The notes beneath the pieces are model-generated. The model did no database searches. It saw only the letters and a program-made list of their open reading frames with translations, and was not told the origin of the DNA. A stretch of DNA of 64,000 bases from Prauserella flavalba (GTDB lineage: Bacteria > Actinomycetota > Actinomycetes > Mycobacteriales > Pseudonocardiaceae), in contig NZ_MASU01000006.1 of NCBI RefSeq assembly GCF_003202235.1, positions 124,001 to 188,000 on the forward strand. The letters are read 5' to 3'. Made by a program: the position numbers and the translations under genes. Shown piece by piece: positions 45,289-54,214 of the stretch. The stretch's first letter is position 1. Each line of letters opens with the position of its first letter.

Positions 45289-46902
45289 ATGGACACTCCG
45301 GCGCTCACCAGCTCAGCCGATCCGCAGAGCGACGCGTTCGCCCGTAATATCAGCGGGCACGCCGAACTCGTCGAGGATCTCCGCAAGCGGCTCGCCGTCG
45401 CCCGGCTCGGCGGATCCGAGAAGGCCCGTGCCCGGCATGTGGAACGCGGCAAGCTCCTGCCGAGGGACCGCGTCGACGCGCTGCTCGACCCGGGCTCGCC
45501 GTTTCTGGAGCTCTCGCCGCTCGCCGCCACCGGCCTCTACGACGACGAGGCGCCCTCGGCCGGGATCATCACCGGCATCGGGCGCGTGTCCGGCCGCGAG
45601 TGCGTGGTCGTCGCCAACGACGCGACGGTGAAGGGCGGAACCTACTACCCGGTCACGGTCAAGAAGCACCTGCGCGCGCAGGAGGTGGCGCTGCACAACA
45701 ACCTCCCGTGCGTCTACCTCGTCGACTCCGGCGGCGCCTTCCTGCCCCGGCAGGACGACGTGTTCCCCGACCGCGAGCACTTCGGCCGCATCTTCTACAA
45801 CCAGGCCACGATGTCCGCGCGCGGAATCCCGCAGATCGCCGCCGTGCTCGGCTCGTGCACGGCAGGCGGCGCGTACGTGCCCGCGATGAGCGACGAGGCC
45901 GTGATCGTGCGCAACCAGGGCACGATCTTCCTCGGCGGGCCGCCGCTGGTGAAGGCCGCGACCGGTGAGGTCGTGACGGCCGAGGAGCTCGGCGGCGGCG
46001 ACGTGCACGCCCGCCAGTCCGGCGTCACCGACCACCTCGCCGCCGACGACGCGGACGCGCTGCGCATCGTGCGCTCGATCGTGTCGACGCTCGGCCCGCG
46101 CCCGTCCCGGCCGTGGGACGTCCTGCCGAGCGAGGAGCCCGCGCTCGACCCGCGTGAGCTGTACGGCGTGGTGCCCACCGACCCGCGCACGCCCTACGAC
46201 GTGCGCGAGGTCATCGCCCGGATCGTGGACGGCAGCCGGTTCGCCGAGTTCAAGAAGGAGTACGGCGCCACGCTCGTCACGGGCTTCGCGCGCATCCACG
46301 GGCACCCGGTGGGCATCATCGCCAACAACGGCGTGCTGTTCGCCGAGTCGGCGATGAAGGGCGCGCACTTCATCGAGCTGTGCGACAAGCGCTCGATCCC
46401 GTTGCTGTTCCTGCAGAACATCACCGGGTTCATGGTCGGAAAGGACTACGAGGCGGGCGGCATCGCCAAGCACGGCGCCAAGATGGTCACCGCGGTAGCG
46501 TGCGCGCGCGTGCCCAAGTTCACCGTGATCATCGGCGGTTCGTTCGGCGCGGGGAACTACTCGATGTGCGGGCGGGCCTACTCGCCCCGGTTCCTGTGGA
46601 TGTGGCCGAACGCGCGGATCTCCGTGATGGGCGGCGAGCAGGCGGCCTCGGTGCTCGCCACCGTGCGCAGGGACGCGATGGAGGCCAAGGGCACCGAATG
46701 GTCCACTGAGGACGAAGAGGCGTTCAAGGACCCGATCCGCGCGCAGTACGAGGAGCAGGGCAACCCGTACTACTCGACGGCCCGGCTGTGGGATGACGGC
46801 GTGATCGACCCGCTCGACACGCGCATGACGCTGGGGCTTGCGCTGTCCGCAGCGGCCAACGCGCCGCTCGAACCCGTCGGCTACGGCGTCTTCCGGATGT
46901 GA
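45289..46902 (+). CDS. Acyl-CoA carboxylase carboxyltransferase subunit (methylcrotonyl-CoA type)
   Basis: A 537-residue beta subunit that transfers carboxyl from carboxybiotin to an acyl-CoA. The stretches [39 protein letters not shown] and [19 protein letters not shown] are typical of 3-methylcrotonyl-CoA carboxylase beta (LiuB/AccD1 type), the leucine breakdown enzyme. [17 protein letters not shown] holds an oxyanion hole. It is the first gene of an operon with the biotin subunit and an acyl-CoA dehydrogenase, which together cover two steps of leucine catabolism. Confidence 0.9.
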   Translation: MDTPALTSSADPQSDAFARNISGHAELVEDLRKRLAVARLGGSEKARARHVERGKLLPRDRVDALLDPGSPFLELSPLAATGLYDDEAPSAGIITGIGRVSGRECVVVANDATVKGGTYYPVTVKKHLRAQEVALHNNLPCVYLVDSGGAFLPRQDDVFPDREHFGRIFYNQATMSARGIPQIAAVLGSCTAGGAYVPAMSDEAVIVRNQGTIFLGGPPLVKAATGEVVTAEELGGGDVHARQSGVTDHLAADDADALRIVRSIVSTLGPRPSRPWDVLPSEEPALDPRELYGVVPTDPRTPYDVREVIARIVDGSRFAEFKKEYGATLVTGFARIHGHPVGIIANNGVLFAESAMKGAHFIELCDKRSIPLLFLQNITGFMVGKDYEAGGIAKHGAKMVTAVACARVPKFTVIIGGSFGAGNYSMCGRAYSPRFLWMWPNARISVMGGEQAASVLATVRRDAMEAKGTEWSTEDEEAFKDPIRAQYEEQGNPYYSTARLWDDGVIDPLDTRMTLGLALSAAANAPLEPVGYGVFRM

Positions 46903-46910
46903 GGGGACAC

Positions 46911-48893
46911 ATGTTCGACACAGTTCTGGTCGCCAACCGCGGGGAGATCGCCGTCCGCGTCATCGGCACGTTGCGGCGCATGGGGATCCGCTCGGTCGCC
47001 GTCTACAGCGATGCCGACGCCGGGGCGCGGCACGTGCGGGAGGCCGACGCCGCCGTGCGGATCGGCCCGGCCGAGGCGGCGAGGAGCTACCTGTCCCTGC
47101 CCGACGTAGTGCGTGCCGCGGTGGAGTCCGGGGCGCAGGCCGTGCACCCGGGCTACGGCTTCCTCTCCGAGAACGCCGCGTTCGCGAAGGCCTGCGAGGA
47201 GGCAGGCCTGGTGTTCGTCGGCCCGCCCGTGAGCGCGATCGACGCGATGGGCGACAAGATCCGCGCCAAGGCCACGGTCTCGGCCGCCGGCGTTCCCGTC
47301 GTTCCCGGCGAGTCCGGTGTGGACACTGTGGGCGACATCGCCGCCGCCGCCGAGCGGGTCGGCTACCCGGTGCTGCTCAAGCCCTCCGCTGGCGGTGGCG
47401 GCAAGGGCATGCGGCTGGTGACGGAGCCCGGCGAGCTGGCCGAGGCCGTCGAGTCCGCGCAGCGCGAGGCCAGGGGCGCGTTCGGCGACGACCGGCTGCT
47501 GGTCGAGCGGTTCGTGGAGAGCCCGCGGCACATCGAGATCCAGGTGCTGGCCGATGCGCACGGCAACGTGATCCACCTCGGCGAGCGCGAGTGCAGCCTG
47601 CAGCGGCGGCACCAGAAGATCATCGAGGAGGCTCCGTCGGCGCTGCTGGACGAGGCGACGCGGGAGCGGATGGGTTCCTCGGCCGTGGAGGCCGCCCGCT
47701 CGGTCGGCTACGTCGGCGCCGGCACGGTCGAGTTCATCGTTTCCTCGGCCCGGCCGGACGAGTTCTTCTTCCTGGAGATGAACACGCGGCTGCAGGTGGA
47801 GCACCCGGTGACCGAACTGGTGACGGGCCTCGACCTGGTCGAGTGGCAGCTGCGCGTCGCGGCGGGGGAGCCGCTGGGCGTGAGCCAGCAGGACGTCCGC
47901 CTCGAAGGCCACGCCGTGGAAGCCCGCGTCTACGCCGAAGATCCCACGCGCGGCTTCATCCCCACGGGCGGCACGGTGCTCGGGCTCGCGGAGCCGTCGG
48001 GCACCGGCGTGCGCGTGGACTCCGGGCTCTCCGAGGGCAGCGTGGTCGGCTCCAACTACGATCCGATGCTCGCGAAGGTGATCGCGTGGGGCCCCGACCG
48101 CGCCTCGGCGCTGCACCGGCTCGACCGGGCGCTCGCCGACACCGCGGTGCTCGGCGTGCACACCAACGTCGCGTTCCTCCGCGCGTTGCTGCAGGACCCC
48201 GACGTGCGGGCGGGCGACCTCGACACCGGGCTCGTGGAACGCAAGCTGTCCGCGCTCGTGTCCGACGGCGTGCCCGGCGACTTCCTCGTCGCGGGCGCGC
48301 TCGACCGCCTGCTGGCGCTGTACCCGAGCGGTCCCGTGGTGGACCCCTGGGACGTGCCGAGCGGCTGGCGGCTCGGCGCGAGCGCGAGCGTGACGTTCCG
48401 GCTGCGGGCCGAGCAGACCGAGTCGCTCGTGCGCGTGGAGGGCTCCCCCGAGGACGCGCGCGTGAGCATCGGCGACGCCGAGCCCGTCGAGGCATCGGCC
48501 GAGCGCACCGCGGCGGGGCTCGCCATGCGCCACGACGGCGAGTACCTGCGCTACCGGCGCGCCGAGTCGCCGGACGGCACGGTGTGGCTCGCCCGTGAGG
48601 GCCGCGGCGTCGCGCTCGGCGAGCGGCCGAACCTGCTGGCTTCCCACGCCGAGGACGCAGAGGCCGGACCCGTCACGAGCCCCATGCCCGGCACGGTGCT
48701 CGTGGTCAAGGTCGCCAAGGGCGACGTCGTGGCGGCGGGAGCGCCGCTGCTCGTCGTCGAGGCCATGAAGATGGAGCACACCATCACCGCGCCGGTCGAC
48801 GGCGTCGTCACCGAACTCCACGTCCAGGCAGGCCAGCAGGTCGCGCTGGACGAGGCACTCGCCCTGGTCACCCCCGAGGAGCACGCATCATGA
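46911..48893 (+). CDS. Biotin-dependent acyl-CoA carboxylase alpha subunit (biotin carboxylase + BCCP)
   Basis: A 660-residue protein. The biotin carboxylase domain occupies about 1-445 ([40 protein letters not shown]). A BT-like linker region follows, then a C-terminal biotinyl domain with biotin lysine K620 in EAMKMEHT. It carboxylates its own biotin with ATP and bicarbonate for the beta subunit upstream. The ATG at 46911 follows GAGGGG; a GTG at 46899 overlapping the previous stop is an alternative. The stop overlaps the dehydrogenase gene by ATGA. Confidence 0.93.
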   Translation: MFDTVLVANRGEIAVRVIGTLRRMGIRSVAVYSDADAGARHVREADAAVRIGPAEAARSYLSLPDVVRAAVESGAQAVHPGYGFLSENAAFAKACEEAGLVFVGPPVSAIDAMGDKIRAKATVSAAGVPVVPGESGVDTVGDIAAAAERVGYPVLLKPSAGGGGKGMRLVTEPGELAEAVESAQREARGAFGDDRLLVERFVESPRHIEIQVLADAHGNVIHLGERECSLQRRHQKIIEEAPSALLDEATRERMGSSAVEAARSVGYVGAGTVEFIVSSARPDEFFFLEMNTRLQVEHPVTELVTGLDLVEWQLRVAAGEPLGVSQQDVRLEGHAVEARVYAEDPTRGFIPTGGTVLGLAEPSGTGVRVDSGLSEGSVVGSNYDPMLAKVIAWGPDRASALHRLDRALADTAVLGVHTNVAFLRALLQDPDVRAGDLDTGLVERKLSALVSDGVPGDFLVAGALDRLLALYPSGPVVDPWDVPSGWRLGASASVTFRLRAEQTESLVRVEGSPEDARVSIGDAEPVEASAERTAAGLAMRHDGEYLRYRRAESPDGTVWLAREGRGVALGERPNLLASHAEDAEAGPVTSPMPGTVLVVKVAKGDVVAAGAPLLVVEAMKMEHTITAPVDGVVTELHVQAGQQVALDEALALVTPEEHAS

Positions 48894-50041
48894 TCGACTT
48901 CAGGCTCGACGACGAGTACGAGGCCCTGCGCAAGACCGTCCACGACTTCGCGCAGAACGAGGTGTCGCCGGTGATCGGCGGCTACTACGAGCGCGAGGAG
49001 TTCCCGTACCCGCTCGTCGCGAAGATGGGCGAGATGGGCCTGTTCGGCCTGCCCTTCCCTGAGGAGTACGGCGGCATGGGCGGCGACTACTTCGCACTGT
49101 GCCTCGCGTTGGAGGAGTTGGCGCGCGTCGACTCGTCCGTGGCGGTGACGCTGGAGGCCGGCGTCTCGCTCGGCGCGATGCCGATCTACCGCTTCGGCTC
49201 CGCCGAGCAGAAACGCGAGTGGCTGCCCGCCCTGTGCTCGGGTGAGGCGCTCGGTGGGTTCGGGCTCACCGAGCCGGGTGGCGGCTCCGACGCGGGCGCC
49301 ACGCGCACCACGGCCAAGCTCGACAACGGAGAATGGGTGATCAACGGCAGCAAGGCGTTCATCACCAACTCCGGCACCGACATCACGCGTCTGGTGACCA
49401 TCACGGCCATCACGGGCGAGGCAGGCGGGCGCAAGGAGATCTCGGCGATCATCGTGCCGTCGGGCACGCCCGGGTTCACGGTGGCGCCGAAGTACTCGAA
49501 GGTCGGCTGGAACGCCTCCGACACGCACGAGCTGGCGTTCTCCGACTGCCGCGTGCCCGAGGAGAACCTCGTGGGCGAGCGCGGGCGCGGCTACGCGCAG
49601 TTCCTGTCCATTCTGGATGAAGGCAGGATCGCGATCGCCGCGCTGGGCGTCGGACTCGCGCAGGGCTGTGTGGACGAGTGCCTGCGCTACGTCGGCGAGC
49701 GCGAGGCGTTCGGCAACAAGATCGGCTCCTACCAGGCGATCCAGTTCAAGATCGCCGACATGGAGCTGCGCGCGCACACCGCGCGGCTGGCGTACTACGA
49801 GGCGGCCTCGAAGATGCTGCGCGGCGAGCCGTTCAAGAAGGAGGCGGCGATCGCCAAGCTGGCGTCGTCCAACGCGGCGATGGACAACTCCCGCGACGCG
49901 ACGCAGATCTTCGGCGGCTACGGCTTCATGAACGAGTTCGCCGTGGGCCGGTTCTACCGCGACGCGAAGATCCTCGAGGTCGGCGAGGGTACGAGCGAGG
50001 TGCAGCGCATGCTCATCGCGAGGGAACTCGGCCTGCGCTGA
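48890..50041 (+). CDS. Acyl-CoA dehydrogenase (isovaleryl- or short branched-chain type)
   Basis: A 383-residue FAD flavoprotein introducing an alpha-beta double bond into an acyl-Co[20 protein letters not shown] and [22 protein letters not shown] are flavin-binding signatures. The catalytic base is probably E366 in [15 protein letters not shown]. Co-translation with the carboxylase subunits points to isovaleryl-CoA, although fatty acyl-CoA is possible, as in the mycobacterial accA2-accD2-fadE cluster. It differs from the dehydrogenase remnant at 55476, whose C-terminus is of another subfamily. Confidence 0.9.
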   Translation: MIDFRLDDEYEALRKTVHDFAQNEVSPVIGGYYEREEFPYPLVAKMGEMGLFGLPFPEEYGGMGGDYFALCLALEELARVDSSVAVTLEAGVSLGAMPIYRFGSAEQKREWLPALCSGEALGGFGLTEPGGGSDAGATRTTAKLDNGEWVINGSKAFITNSGTDITRLVTITAITGEAGGRKEISAIIVPSGTPGFTVAPKYSKVGWNASDTHELAFSDCRVPEENLVGERGRGYAQFLSILDEGRIAIAALGVGLAQGCVDECLRYVGEREAFGNKIGSYQAIQFKIADMELRAHTARLAYYEAASKMLRGEPFKKEAAIAKLASSNAAMDNSRDATQIFGGYGFMNEFAVGRFYRDAKILEVGEGTSEVQRMLIARELGLR

Positions 50042-50053
50042 GTCCCCCCTCGA

Positions 50054-50110
50054 CCGCAATGAAGGCCACCTTGCCTGCGTTCAACGCAGTGAAGGTGGCC
50101 TTCACTGCGG
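50054..50110. repeat. Palindromic intergenic element, copy G (short form)
   Basis: Arms of 19 bp lie at 50054-50072 and 50092-50110 with one mismatch (GCAATG on the left for GCAGTG). It starts 13 bp after the acyl-CoA dehydrogenase stop and separates that operon from a co-directional acetyltransferase gene. Confidence 0.83.
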
Positions 50111-50168
50111 ACGGGGTGGCCCCTGCCGGCCGTGGGGCGGGTTGGGCGCCGCGTATCCTCATCGCGCT

Positions 50169-50696
50169 ATGACGGAACCGACGATCCGGCCCGGCGTCGC
50201 CGCCGACGCCGGCCTCCTGCTGGCGATGTTCGACGGCGCGGTCGCGTGGCTCACCGAGCGTGGCCGGGAGGGTCAGTGGGGCTCGACGCCGTGGTCGCAG
50301 GACCCGAAGCGCGTCGAGCGCGTCAACGGCATGGCCAGCGGCGGCAAACTGCTGATCGCCGAGCTCGACGGCGACGCCGCGGGCGCGCTCATCCTCACCG
50401 AGCAGCCGCCCGCCCACATCCCACCGGTCACCGAGCGCGAGCTCTACATCGACCTGCTGATCACCGCGCGACGGCACACCGGGCGGGGCGTCGGCTCCTT
50501 CCTGCTCCGCCACGCGCGGGACGAGGCACGCAGGCGCGGCATCGGCCTCGTGCGCGTCGACTGCTGGGCCGGTGGTGACGGTGCGCTCGTGCGCTACTAC
50601 ACCGGGCAGGGATTCACGCCCACTGAGCGGTTCCACGTGGGGGACTGGACCGGCCAGGTCTTCGAGGACCGGCTCGACGGCGCGGGCGTGGGTTAA
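50169..50696 (+). CDS. GNAT N-acetyltransferase
   Basis: A 175-residue GNAT-fold protein. The central beta strand and pyrophosphate loop are LYIDLLITARRHTGRGVGSFLLRHARDEARRRG, with the R-x-x-G-x-G motif read as RRHTGRGVGS. The following VRVDCWAGGDGALVRYYTGQGF is the usual substrate-facing segment. The protein is soluble and of standard size. The acceptor cannot be predicted. Confidence 0.82.
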   Translation: MTEPTIRPGVAADAGLLLAMFDGAVAWLTERGREGQWGSTPWSQDPKRVERVNGMASGGKLLIAELDGDAAGALILTEQPPAHIPPVTERELYIDLLITARRHTGRGVGSFLLRHARDEARRRGIGLVRVDCWAGGDGALVRYYTGQGFTPTERFHVGDWTGQVFEDRLDGAGVG

Positions 50697-50726
50697 CGTA
50701 TCCCTGGCAGGCCGAGGGGAGACGCG

Positions 50727-51803
50727 ATGACATCACCGACATCACCGCCCGCGCGACTGGTGTCGGCGGCGTCCAACGTGGCGGCGAAGGTGCTGCGGGG
50801 CGGTGTCGCCGACCTGCGCCCGGTGCCGAGGGTGCTCATCGACCAGGGGCCCAACCGGTCGGTCTACCGGCTCACCGGCACCGGCGGCGGACGTGCGCCC
50901 TCCGGGCCTCCCGTGCTGCTCGTGCCACCGCTGGCCGCACCCGCGCTGTGCTTCGACCTGCGCCGCGGCTGCAGCCTCGCCGAGCACCTCGTGGAGGGCG
51001 GCAGGCGGACCTACCTCGTCGACTACGGCAACGTCGCGTTCTCCGACCGGCGCCTCGGCATCGAACACTGGATCGAGGAGGTGCTGCCCAGGGCGATCCG
51101 CAAGGTCAGCGCCGACTCCGGCGGCCAGGGCGTGCACGTCGTCGCGTGGTGCCTCGGCGGCATCTTCTCCCTGCTCACCACGGCCGACCAGCCGAAGCTG
51201 CCGGTCGAGTCGATCACCACCATCGCGTCGCCCTTCGACTTCACGGCCATCCCGCTGGTGGCGCCGTTCCGGCCGCTCGTGGAGTTCACCGGAGGGCACC
51301 TGCTCACGCCGTTCTACCGGGCCCTCGGCGGGGCACCGTCCTATTTGGTCAGCAAGGTCTTCAGGGCGACGGGCTTCAACAAGGAGATCACCAAGCCGCT
51401 CGCGATCCTGCGCAACCTCGACGACCGCGACTTCCTCGCCCAGATCGAGGCCGTCGACCATTTCATGGACAACATGATCGCCTACCCCGGCCGGACGTTC
51501 GGCCAGCTCTACCACCGGTTCTTCCGCGCCAACGACCTCGCGGAGGGCAGCGTGGACCTCGGCGGCAGGGTGATCTCGCTCTCCGGCGTCAAGGTCCCCA
51601 CGCTCGTGATCGCGGGCGAGAACGACACGATCGCGCCGCGGCGCGCCGTCGAGCGGCTGGTCGGCCTGCTGGACAACGCGCCGCAGGTGCGGTTCGAGGT
51701 CGCTCCCGGCGGGCACCTCGGCGTGCTGACGGGCCGCAGGGCGCGCGGGACGACGTGGCGCTACGTCGACTCGTTCCTCGACGCGCAGTTGACCTCCAGT
51801 TAG
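50727..51803 (+). CDS. PhaC-like alpha/beta hydrolase with cysteine nucleophile
   Basis: A 358-residue alpha/beta hydrolase close to poly(hydroxyalkanoate) synthases. The lipase-like box is VVAWCLGGI, giving nucleophile C142 as in PhaC rather than serine. The acid D300 lies in VIAGENDTIAP and the histidine H330 in PGGHLGV. It is shorter than class I PHA synthases (about 560 residues) and close to class III PhaC (about 355), but no phaE gene adjoins it. Some mycobacterial and Streptomyces relatives are of unknown role. The stop codon lies inside the SoxR-like box of the next gene. Confidence 0.8.
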   Translation: MTSPTSPPARLVSAASNVAAKVLRGGVADLRPVPRVLIDQGPNRSVYRLTGTGGGRAPSGPPVLLVPPLAAPALCFDLRRGCSLAEHLVEGGRRTYLVDYGNVAFSDRRLGIEHWIEEVLPRAIRKVSADSGGQGVHVVAWCLGGIFSLLTTADQPKLPVESITTIASPFDFTAIPLVAPFRPLVEFTGGHLLTPFYRALGGAPSYLVSKVFRATGFNKEITKPLAILRNLDDRDFLAQIEAVDHFMDNMIAYPGRTFGQLYHRFFRANDLAEGSVDLGGRVISLSGVKVPTLVIAGENDTIAPRRAVERLVGLLDNAPQVRFEVAPGGHLGVLTGRRARGTTWRYVDSFLDAQLTSS

Positions 51804-51810
51804 CTGGAGG
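51789..51810 (+). promoter_or_regulatory. SoxR-type promoter box upstream of EcaC-like gene
   Basis: TTGACC at 51789-51794 overlaps the 18-bp near-perfect palindrome CCTCCAGTTAGCTGGAGG at 51793-51810. This keeps the outline CCTCnAGTTA-nCTnGAGG of the SoxR box and has the same offset from TTGACC as the box at 38428. It spans the stop codon of the upstream gene and ends 15 bp before the next ATG. Confidence 0.72.
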
Positions 51811-51825
51811 TTGCAGGCTGGCGGA

Positions 51826-52263
51826 ATGAGCCCAGCACCCATCATCGAGGACCGCTCCGAGCACGAGGCCGACCTCGCGGAGATCAGGCAGATCATCGCC
51901 GACACCGAGACCGCCTACAACACCAACGACGCCGACCTGCTGACCGCGCACTTCGCCCGCAATGCGACGGTCGTGAACGCCTTGGGCGTGCGGCTGTCCG
52001 GCCGGGACGCCCTGCTCGAGGCCAACCGCGCGGGGCTGGCGGGGTTCCTGCGCGACCAGTACGCGAGCTACGAACTGTTCGATGTCCTGTTCGTCCGGCC
52101 CGATGTCGCGCTCGCGCACAAGGGTGCGCGGGCGACGGACGCCACGGGGGAGCTGATCGATCTGGACCACGCGATGGTCGCCCTGTACGTGCTGGTGAAG
52201 GAGGACGGCCGCTGGTGGGTGATCGCGAGGCAGAACACCCTCGTACCGGAGAAGACGGGGTAG
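51826..52263 (+). CDS. SgcJ/EcaC-family SnoaL-like protein
   Basis: A 145-residue cone-shaped SnoaL/NTF2-like protein. EIRQIIADTETAYNTNDADLLTAHFARNATVVNALG is the family start, and LDHAMVALYVLVKEDGRWWVIARQNT closes the barrel. Members act as isomerases, hydratases or binding proteins; the name EcaC comes, as I recall, from a Streptomyces gene expressed under SoxR together with actinorhodin. The SoxR-like box directly upstream fits that background. Confidence 0.8.
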   Translation: MSPAPIIEDRSEHEADLAEIRQIIADTETAYNTNDADLLTAHFARNATVVNALGVRLSGRDALLEANRAGLAGFLRDQYASYELFDVLFVRPDVALAHKGARATDATGELIDLDHAMVALYVLVKEDGRWWVIARQNTLVPEKTG

Positions 52264-52273
52264 ACTGGCGCGC

Positions 52274-52309
52274 ATGACCATCCGCCGCGAGTGGTGGTGG
52301 CTGTCCTAG
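52274..52309 (+). CDS. trpL: Trp-codon leader peptide upstream of trpS
   Basis: A short reading frame encodes MTIRREWWWLS (11 residues) with three consecutive TGG codons at 52292-52300. It is followed by mutually exclusive RNA hairpins and then trpS. Ribosome stalling at the Trp codons when charged tRNA-Trp is scarce would favour the antiterminator. Such leaders control an auxiliary tryptophanyl-tRNA synthetase gene in Streptomyces coelicolor. Confidence 0.85.
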   Translation: MTIRREWWWLS

Positions 52310-52360
52310 GACGGCCACCACTTCCGCATGCGCGAAATCCGGGCCGTCTTCGTACGGCCC
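52294..52360 (+). promoter_or_regulatory. Transcription attenuator of trpS
   Basis: Segment 1 (52294-52306 GTGGTGGCTGTCC, holding two of the Trp codons and the next Leu and Ser codons) pairs with segment 2 (52309-52321 GGACGGCCACCAC) through 13 pairs with one G-U. Segment 3 (52341-52347 GGGCCGT) pairs with segment 4 (52354-52360 ACGGCCC) as the terminator hairpin. Segment 2 bases GACGGCC can instead pair with segment 3 bases GGCCGTC. This is the 1:2, 3:4 versus 2:3 logic of amino acid attenuation. A further small hairpin follows at 52363-52377. Confidence 0.8.
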
Positions 52361-52421
52361 CCGCGGCGGATCCGCGTTCCCGGCCGGCTCGAAGACCGCC
52401 CCTGACCTCGAAGGGGTAGCC

Positions 52422-53405
52422 ATGACCGGCATCCGGGTGCTGACGGGCGACCGGCCCACCGGACCGCTCCACATCGGACATTACTTCGGCAGCCTGCGTA
52501 ACCGGGTCCGCCTGCAAGGGCAGGGCGCCGACCTGTTCGTCGTGATCGCCGACTACCAGGTGCTCACCGACCGCGACGTCGCCGAGAACCTCCAGGAGTA
52601 CGTGGAGGAACTGCTGCTCGACTACCTCGCGGTGGGCATCGACCCTGCCGCGAGCACGATCTTCACCCACAGCCACGTCGCGTCGCTCAACCAGCTCCTG
52701 CTGCCGCTGCTGAGTCTCGTGAGCGTCGCGGAGCTGCGGCGAAACCCGACCGTGAAGGACGAGATCGCGGCGAGCAGGCAGGCACGTGTCAGCGGGCTGA
52801 TGTTCACTTACCCCGTGCACCAGGCGGCCGACATCCTGTTCTGCGGCGCCGATGTCGTGCCGGTAGGCCAGGACCAGCTGCCGCACCTGGAGCTGACCCG
52901 GCTGCTCGCCCGCCGGTTCAACGAGCGCTACGGGCAGCTGTTCACCGAGCCCGAGGCGCTGCTCGGGGAGGCGCCGGCCCTGCTCGGCGTCGACGGCAGG
53001 AAGATGAGCAAGAGCAGGGAAAACGCGATCGCGCTCGGTGCGGGCGAGGACGAGACGGCGAACCTGATCCGGCGGGCGAAGACCGACGCGGAGCGCGTGA
53101 TTACCTACGAGCCGGAGCGCAGGCCCGAGGTGTCGAGCCTGGTGCTGCTGGCCGCGCTGTGCCAGGACCGCCGACCCGAGGACGTGGCCGAGGAGGTGGG
53201 CGACGGCGGTGCGGGACGGCTCAAGGCCGTGGTCACCGAGGCGCTCAACGAGCACCTGCGGCCGATCCGGGCGAGGCGCGCCGAGCTCGCCCGTGACCGC
53301 GGTGAGTTGCGCCGGATCCTGTGCGCGGGCAACGAGAAGGCGAACGCGGTCGCGGACCGCACGCTCGAGGCCGTCCGTGACCGCATGGGGATGGTCTACA
53401 GCTAG
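52422..53405 (+). CDS. trpS: Tryptophanyl-tRNA synthetase (auxiliary type)
   Basis: A 327-residue class Ic aminoacyl-tRNA synthetase that charges tRNA-Trp. The HIGH motif is H17-I-G-H20 in GPLHIGHYFGS and the KMSKS loop is K194-M-S-K-S198. ARVSGLMFTYPVHQAADILFCGADVVPVGQDQ lines the tryptophan pocket. The Trp leader and attenuator upstream match the auxiliary, indolmycin-resistant TrpRS of Streptomyces rather than the housekeeping copy; resistance itself cannot be read from the sequence. A housekeeping trpS probably lies elsewhere in the genome. Confidence 0.92.
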   Translation: MTGIRVLTGDRPTGPLHIGHYFGSLRNRVRLQGQGADLFVVIADYQVLTDRDVAENLQEYVEELLLDYLAVGIDPAASTIFTHSHVASLNQLLLPLLSLVSVAELRRNPTVKDEIAASRQARVSGLMFTYPVHQAADILFCGADVVPVGQDQLPHLELTRLLARRFNERYGQLFTEPEALLGEAPALLGVDGRKMSKSRENAIALGAGEDETANLIRRAKTDAERVITYEPERRPEVSSLVLLAALCQDRRPEDVAEEVGDGGAGRLKAVVTEALNEHLRPIRARRAELARDRGELRRILCAGNEKANAVADRTLEAVRDRMGMVYS

Positions 53406-53563
53406 CTCTCCTGCCAGGCGCGCTGGGAGCGGGTGATGATCTCGAGTGCGGTTCTGAACGTCCGGTAGGTCTGCTCGCCCAGCTCCTCGCGGTGCCGCTG
53501 TTCGATCGCCGCGAGGATGGCGCGGGCCTTGGCGACCTCGTCCAGACCGATCCCGAGCCGAAC
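53402..53563 (-). pseudogene. 3' remnant of a MarR-family regulator
   Basis: The minus strand encodes VRLGIGLDEVAKARAILAAI and continues to a stop at 53402 through EIITRSQRAWQES, about 54 codons. The sequence resembles the C-terminal dimerisation helices of a MarR-type regulator. No winged-helix domain precedes it: the frame runs into the terminator hairpin behind the flavin reductase gene. The regulator gene has therefore lost its 5' part. A MarR-like operator survives upstream of the monooxygenase gene at 55329. Confidence 0.5.
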
Positions 53564-53588
53564 GCGGGGTGCCCGGCACCCCGCGTTC
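53560..53588. terminator. Hairpin downstream of flavin reductase gene
   Basis: A perfect 14-bp inverted repeat (53560-53573 GAACGCGGGGTGCC against 53575-53588) is separated by one base. It begins nine bases beyond the reductase stop on the minus strand and overlaps the broken end of the MarR remnant. Confidence 0.75.
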
Positions 53589-53596
53589 CGCTCTGC

Positions 53597-54214
53597 TTAC
53601 TGCTGGGCCCGCAGGGCCGCCAGCTGCTGTTCGAACGGGATCACCTCGTCCGTGGCGTGACTCGTGGCCGGCCTGCCCGCCATGAGCTCGGCCAGTTCCC
53701 CCGCCGCGCGGGCGATGCGGCCGGAGAGCCCCTCGGCGTCGGCCGCGCCCCAGTCCTCGGCCGCGGCGTAGACGGCCGTGGGCACGACCACCGCCCGCAG
53801 GTAGGCGAACATCGGGCGCAGGGCGTGTTCCAGCGCGAGCGAGTGGCGGGGCGTGCCGCCGGTCGCCGCGATCAGCACGGGCTTGCCGGTGAGCGCGGTG
53901 TTGTCCACGACGTCGAAGAACGACTTGAACAGCCCGCTGTAGGAGGCGGTGAAGATCGGGGTGACGGCGATGAGCGCGTCGGCCGCCGTCACCGCCTCCA
54001 GCTCGGCGTTCAGTGCGGGGCTGGGGAAGCCGGTGACGAAGTTGTTGGCGATGTCCACGGCCAGCTCGCGCAGCTCGATCACGTGGACGTCCACCCCACG
54101 GCCCTCGTCGGCGAGCTGCCTGGTGACGGCCTCGCCGAGCCGGTCGGACAGCAGCCGCGTGGACGACGGCTGGGTGAGCCCGGCCGTGACGACCACCAGC
54201 TTCAGCGGGTTCAT
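53597..54214 (-). CDS. NAD(P)H-dependent FMN reductase (CE1759/MsuE-like)
   Basis: A 205-residue flavodoxin-fold reductase that supplies reduced FMN. LVVVTAGLTQPSSTRLLSDRLGEAV is the phosphate-binding loop and TPIFTASYSGLFKSFFDVVD the flavin-ring segment. The family is regularly paired with a luciferase-like monooxygenase, and here its ATG overlaps the stop of that gene (ATGA). The two should function as a two-component monooxygenase. Confidence 0.9.
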   Translation of the reverse strand: MNPLKLVVVTAGLTQPSSTRLLSDRLGEAVTRQLADEGRGVDVHVIELRELAVDIANNFVTGFPSPALNAELEAVTAADALIAVTPIFTASYSGLFKSFFDVVDNTALTGKPVLIAATGGTPRHSLALEHALRPMFAYLRAVVVPTAVYAAAEDWGAADAEGLSGRIARAAGELAELMAGRPATSHATDEVIPFEQQLAALRAQQ

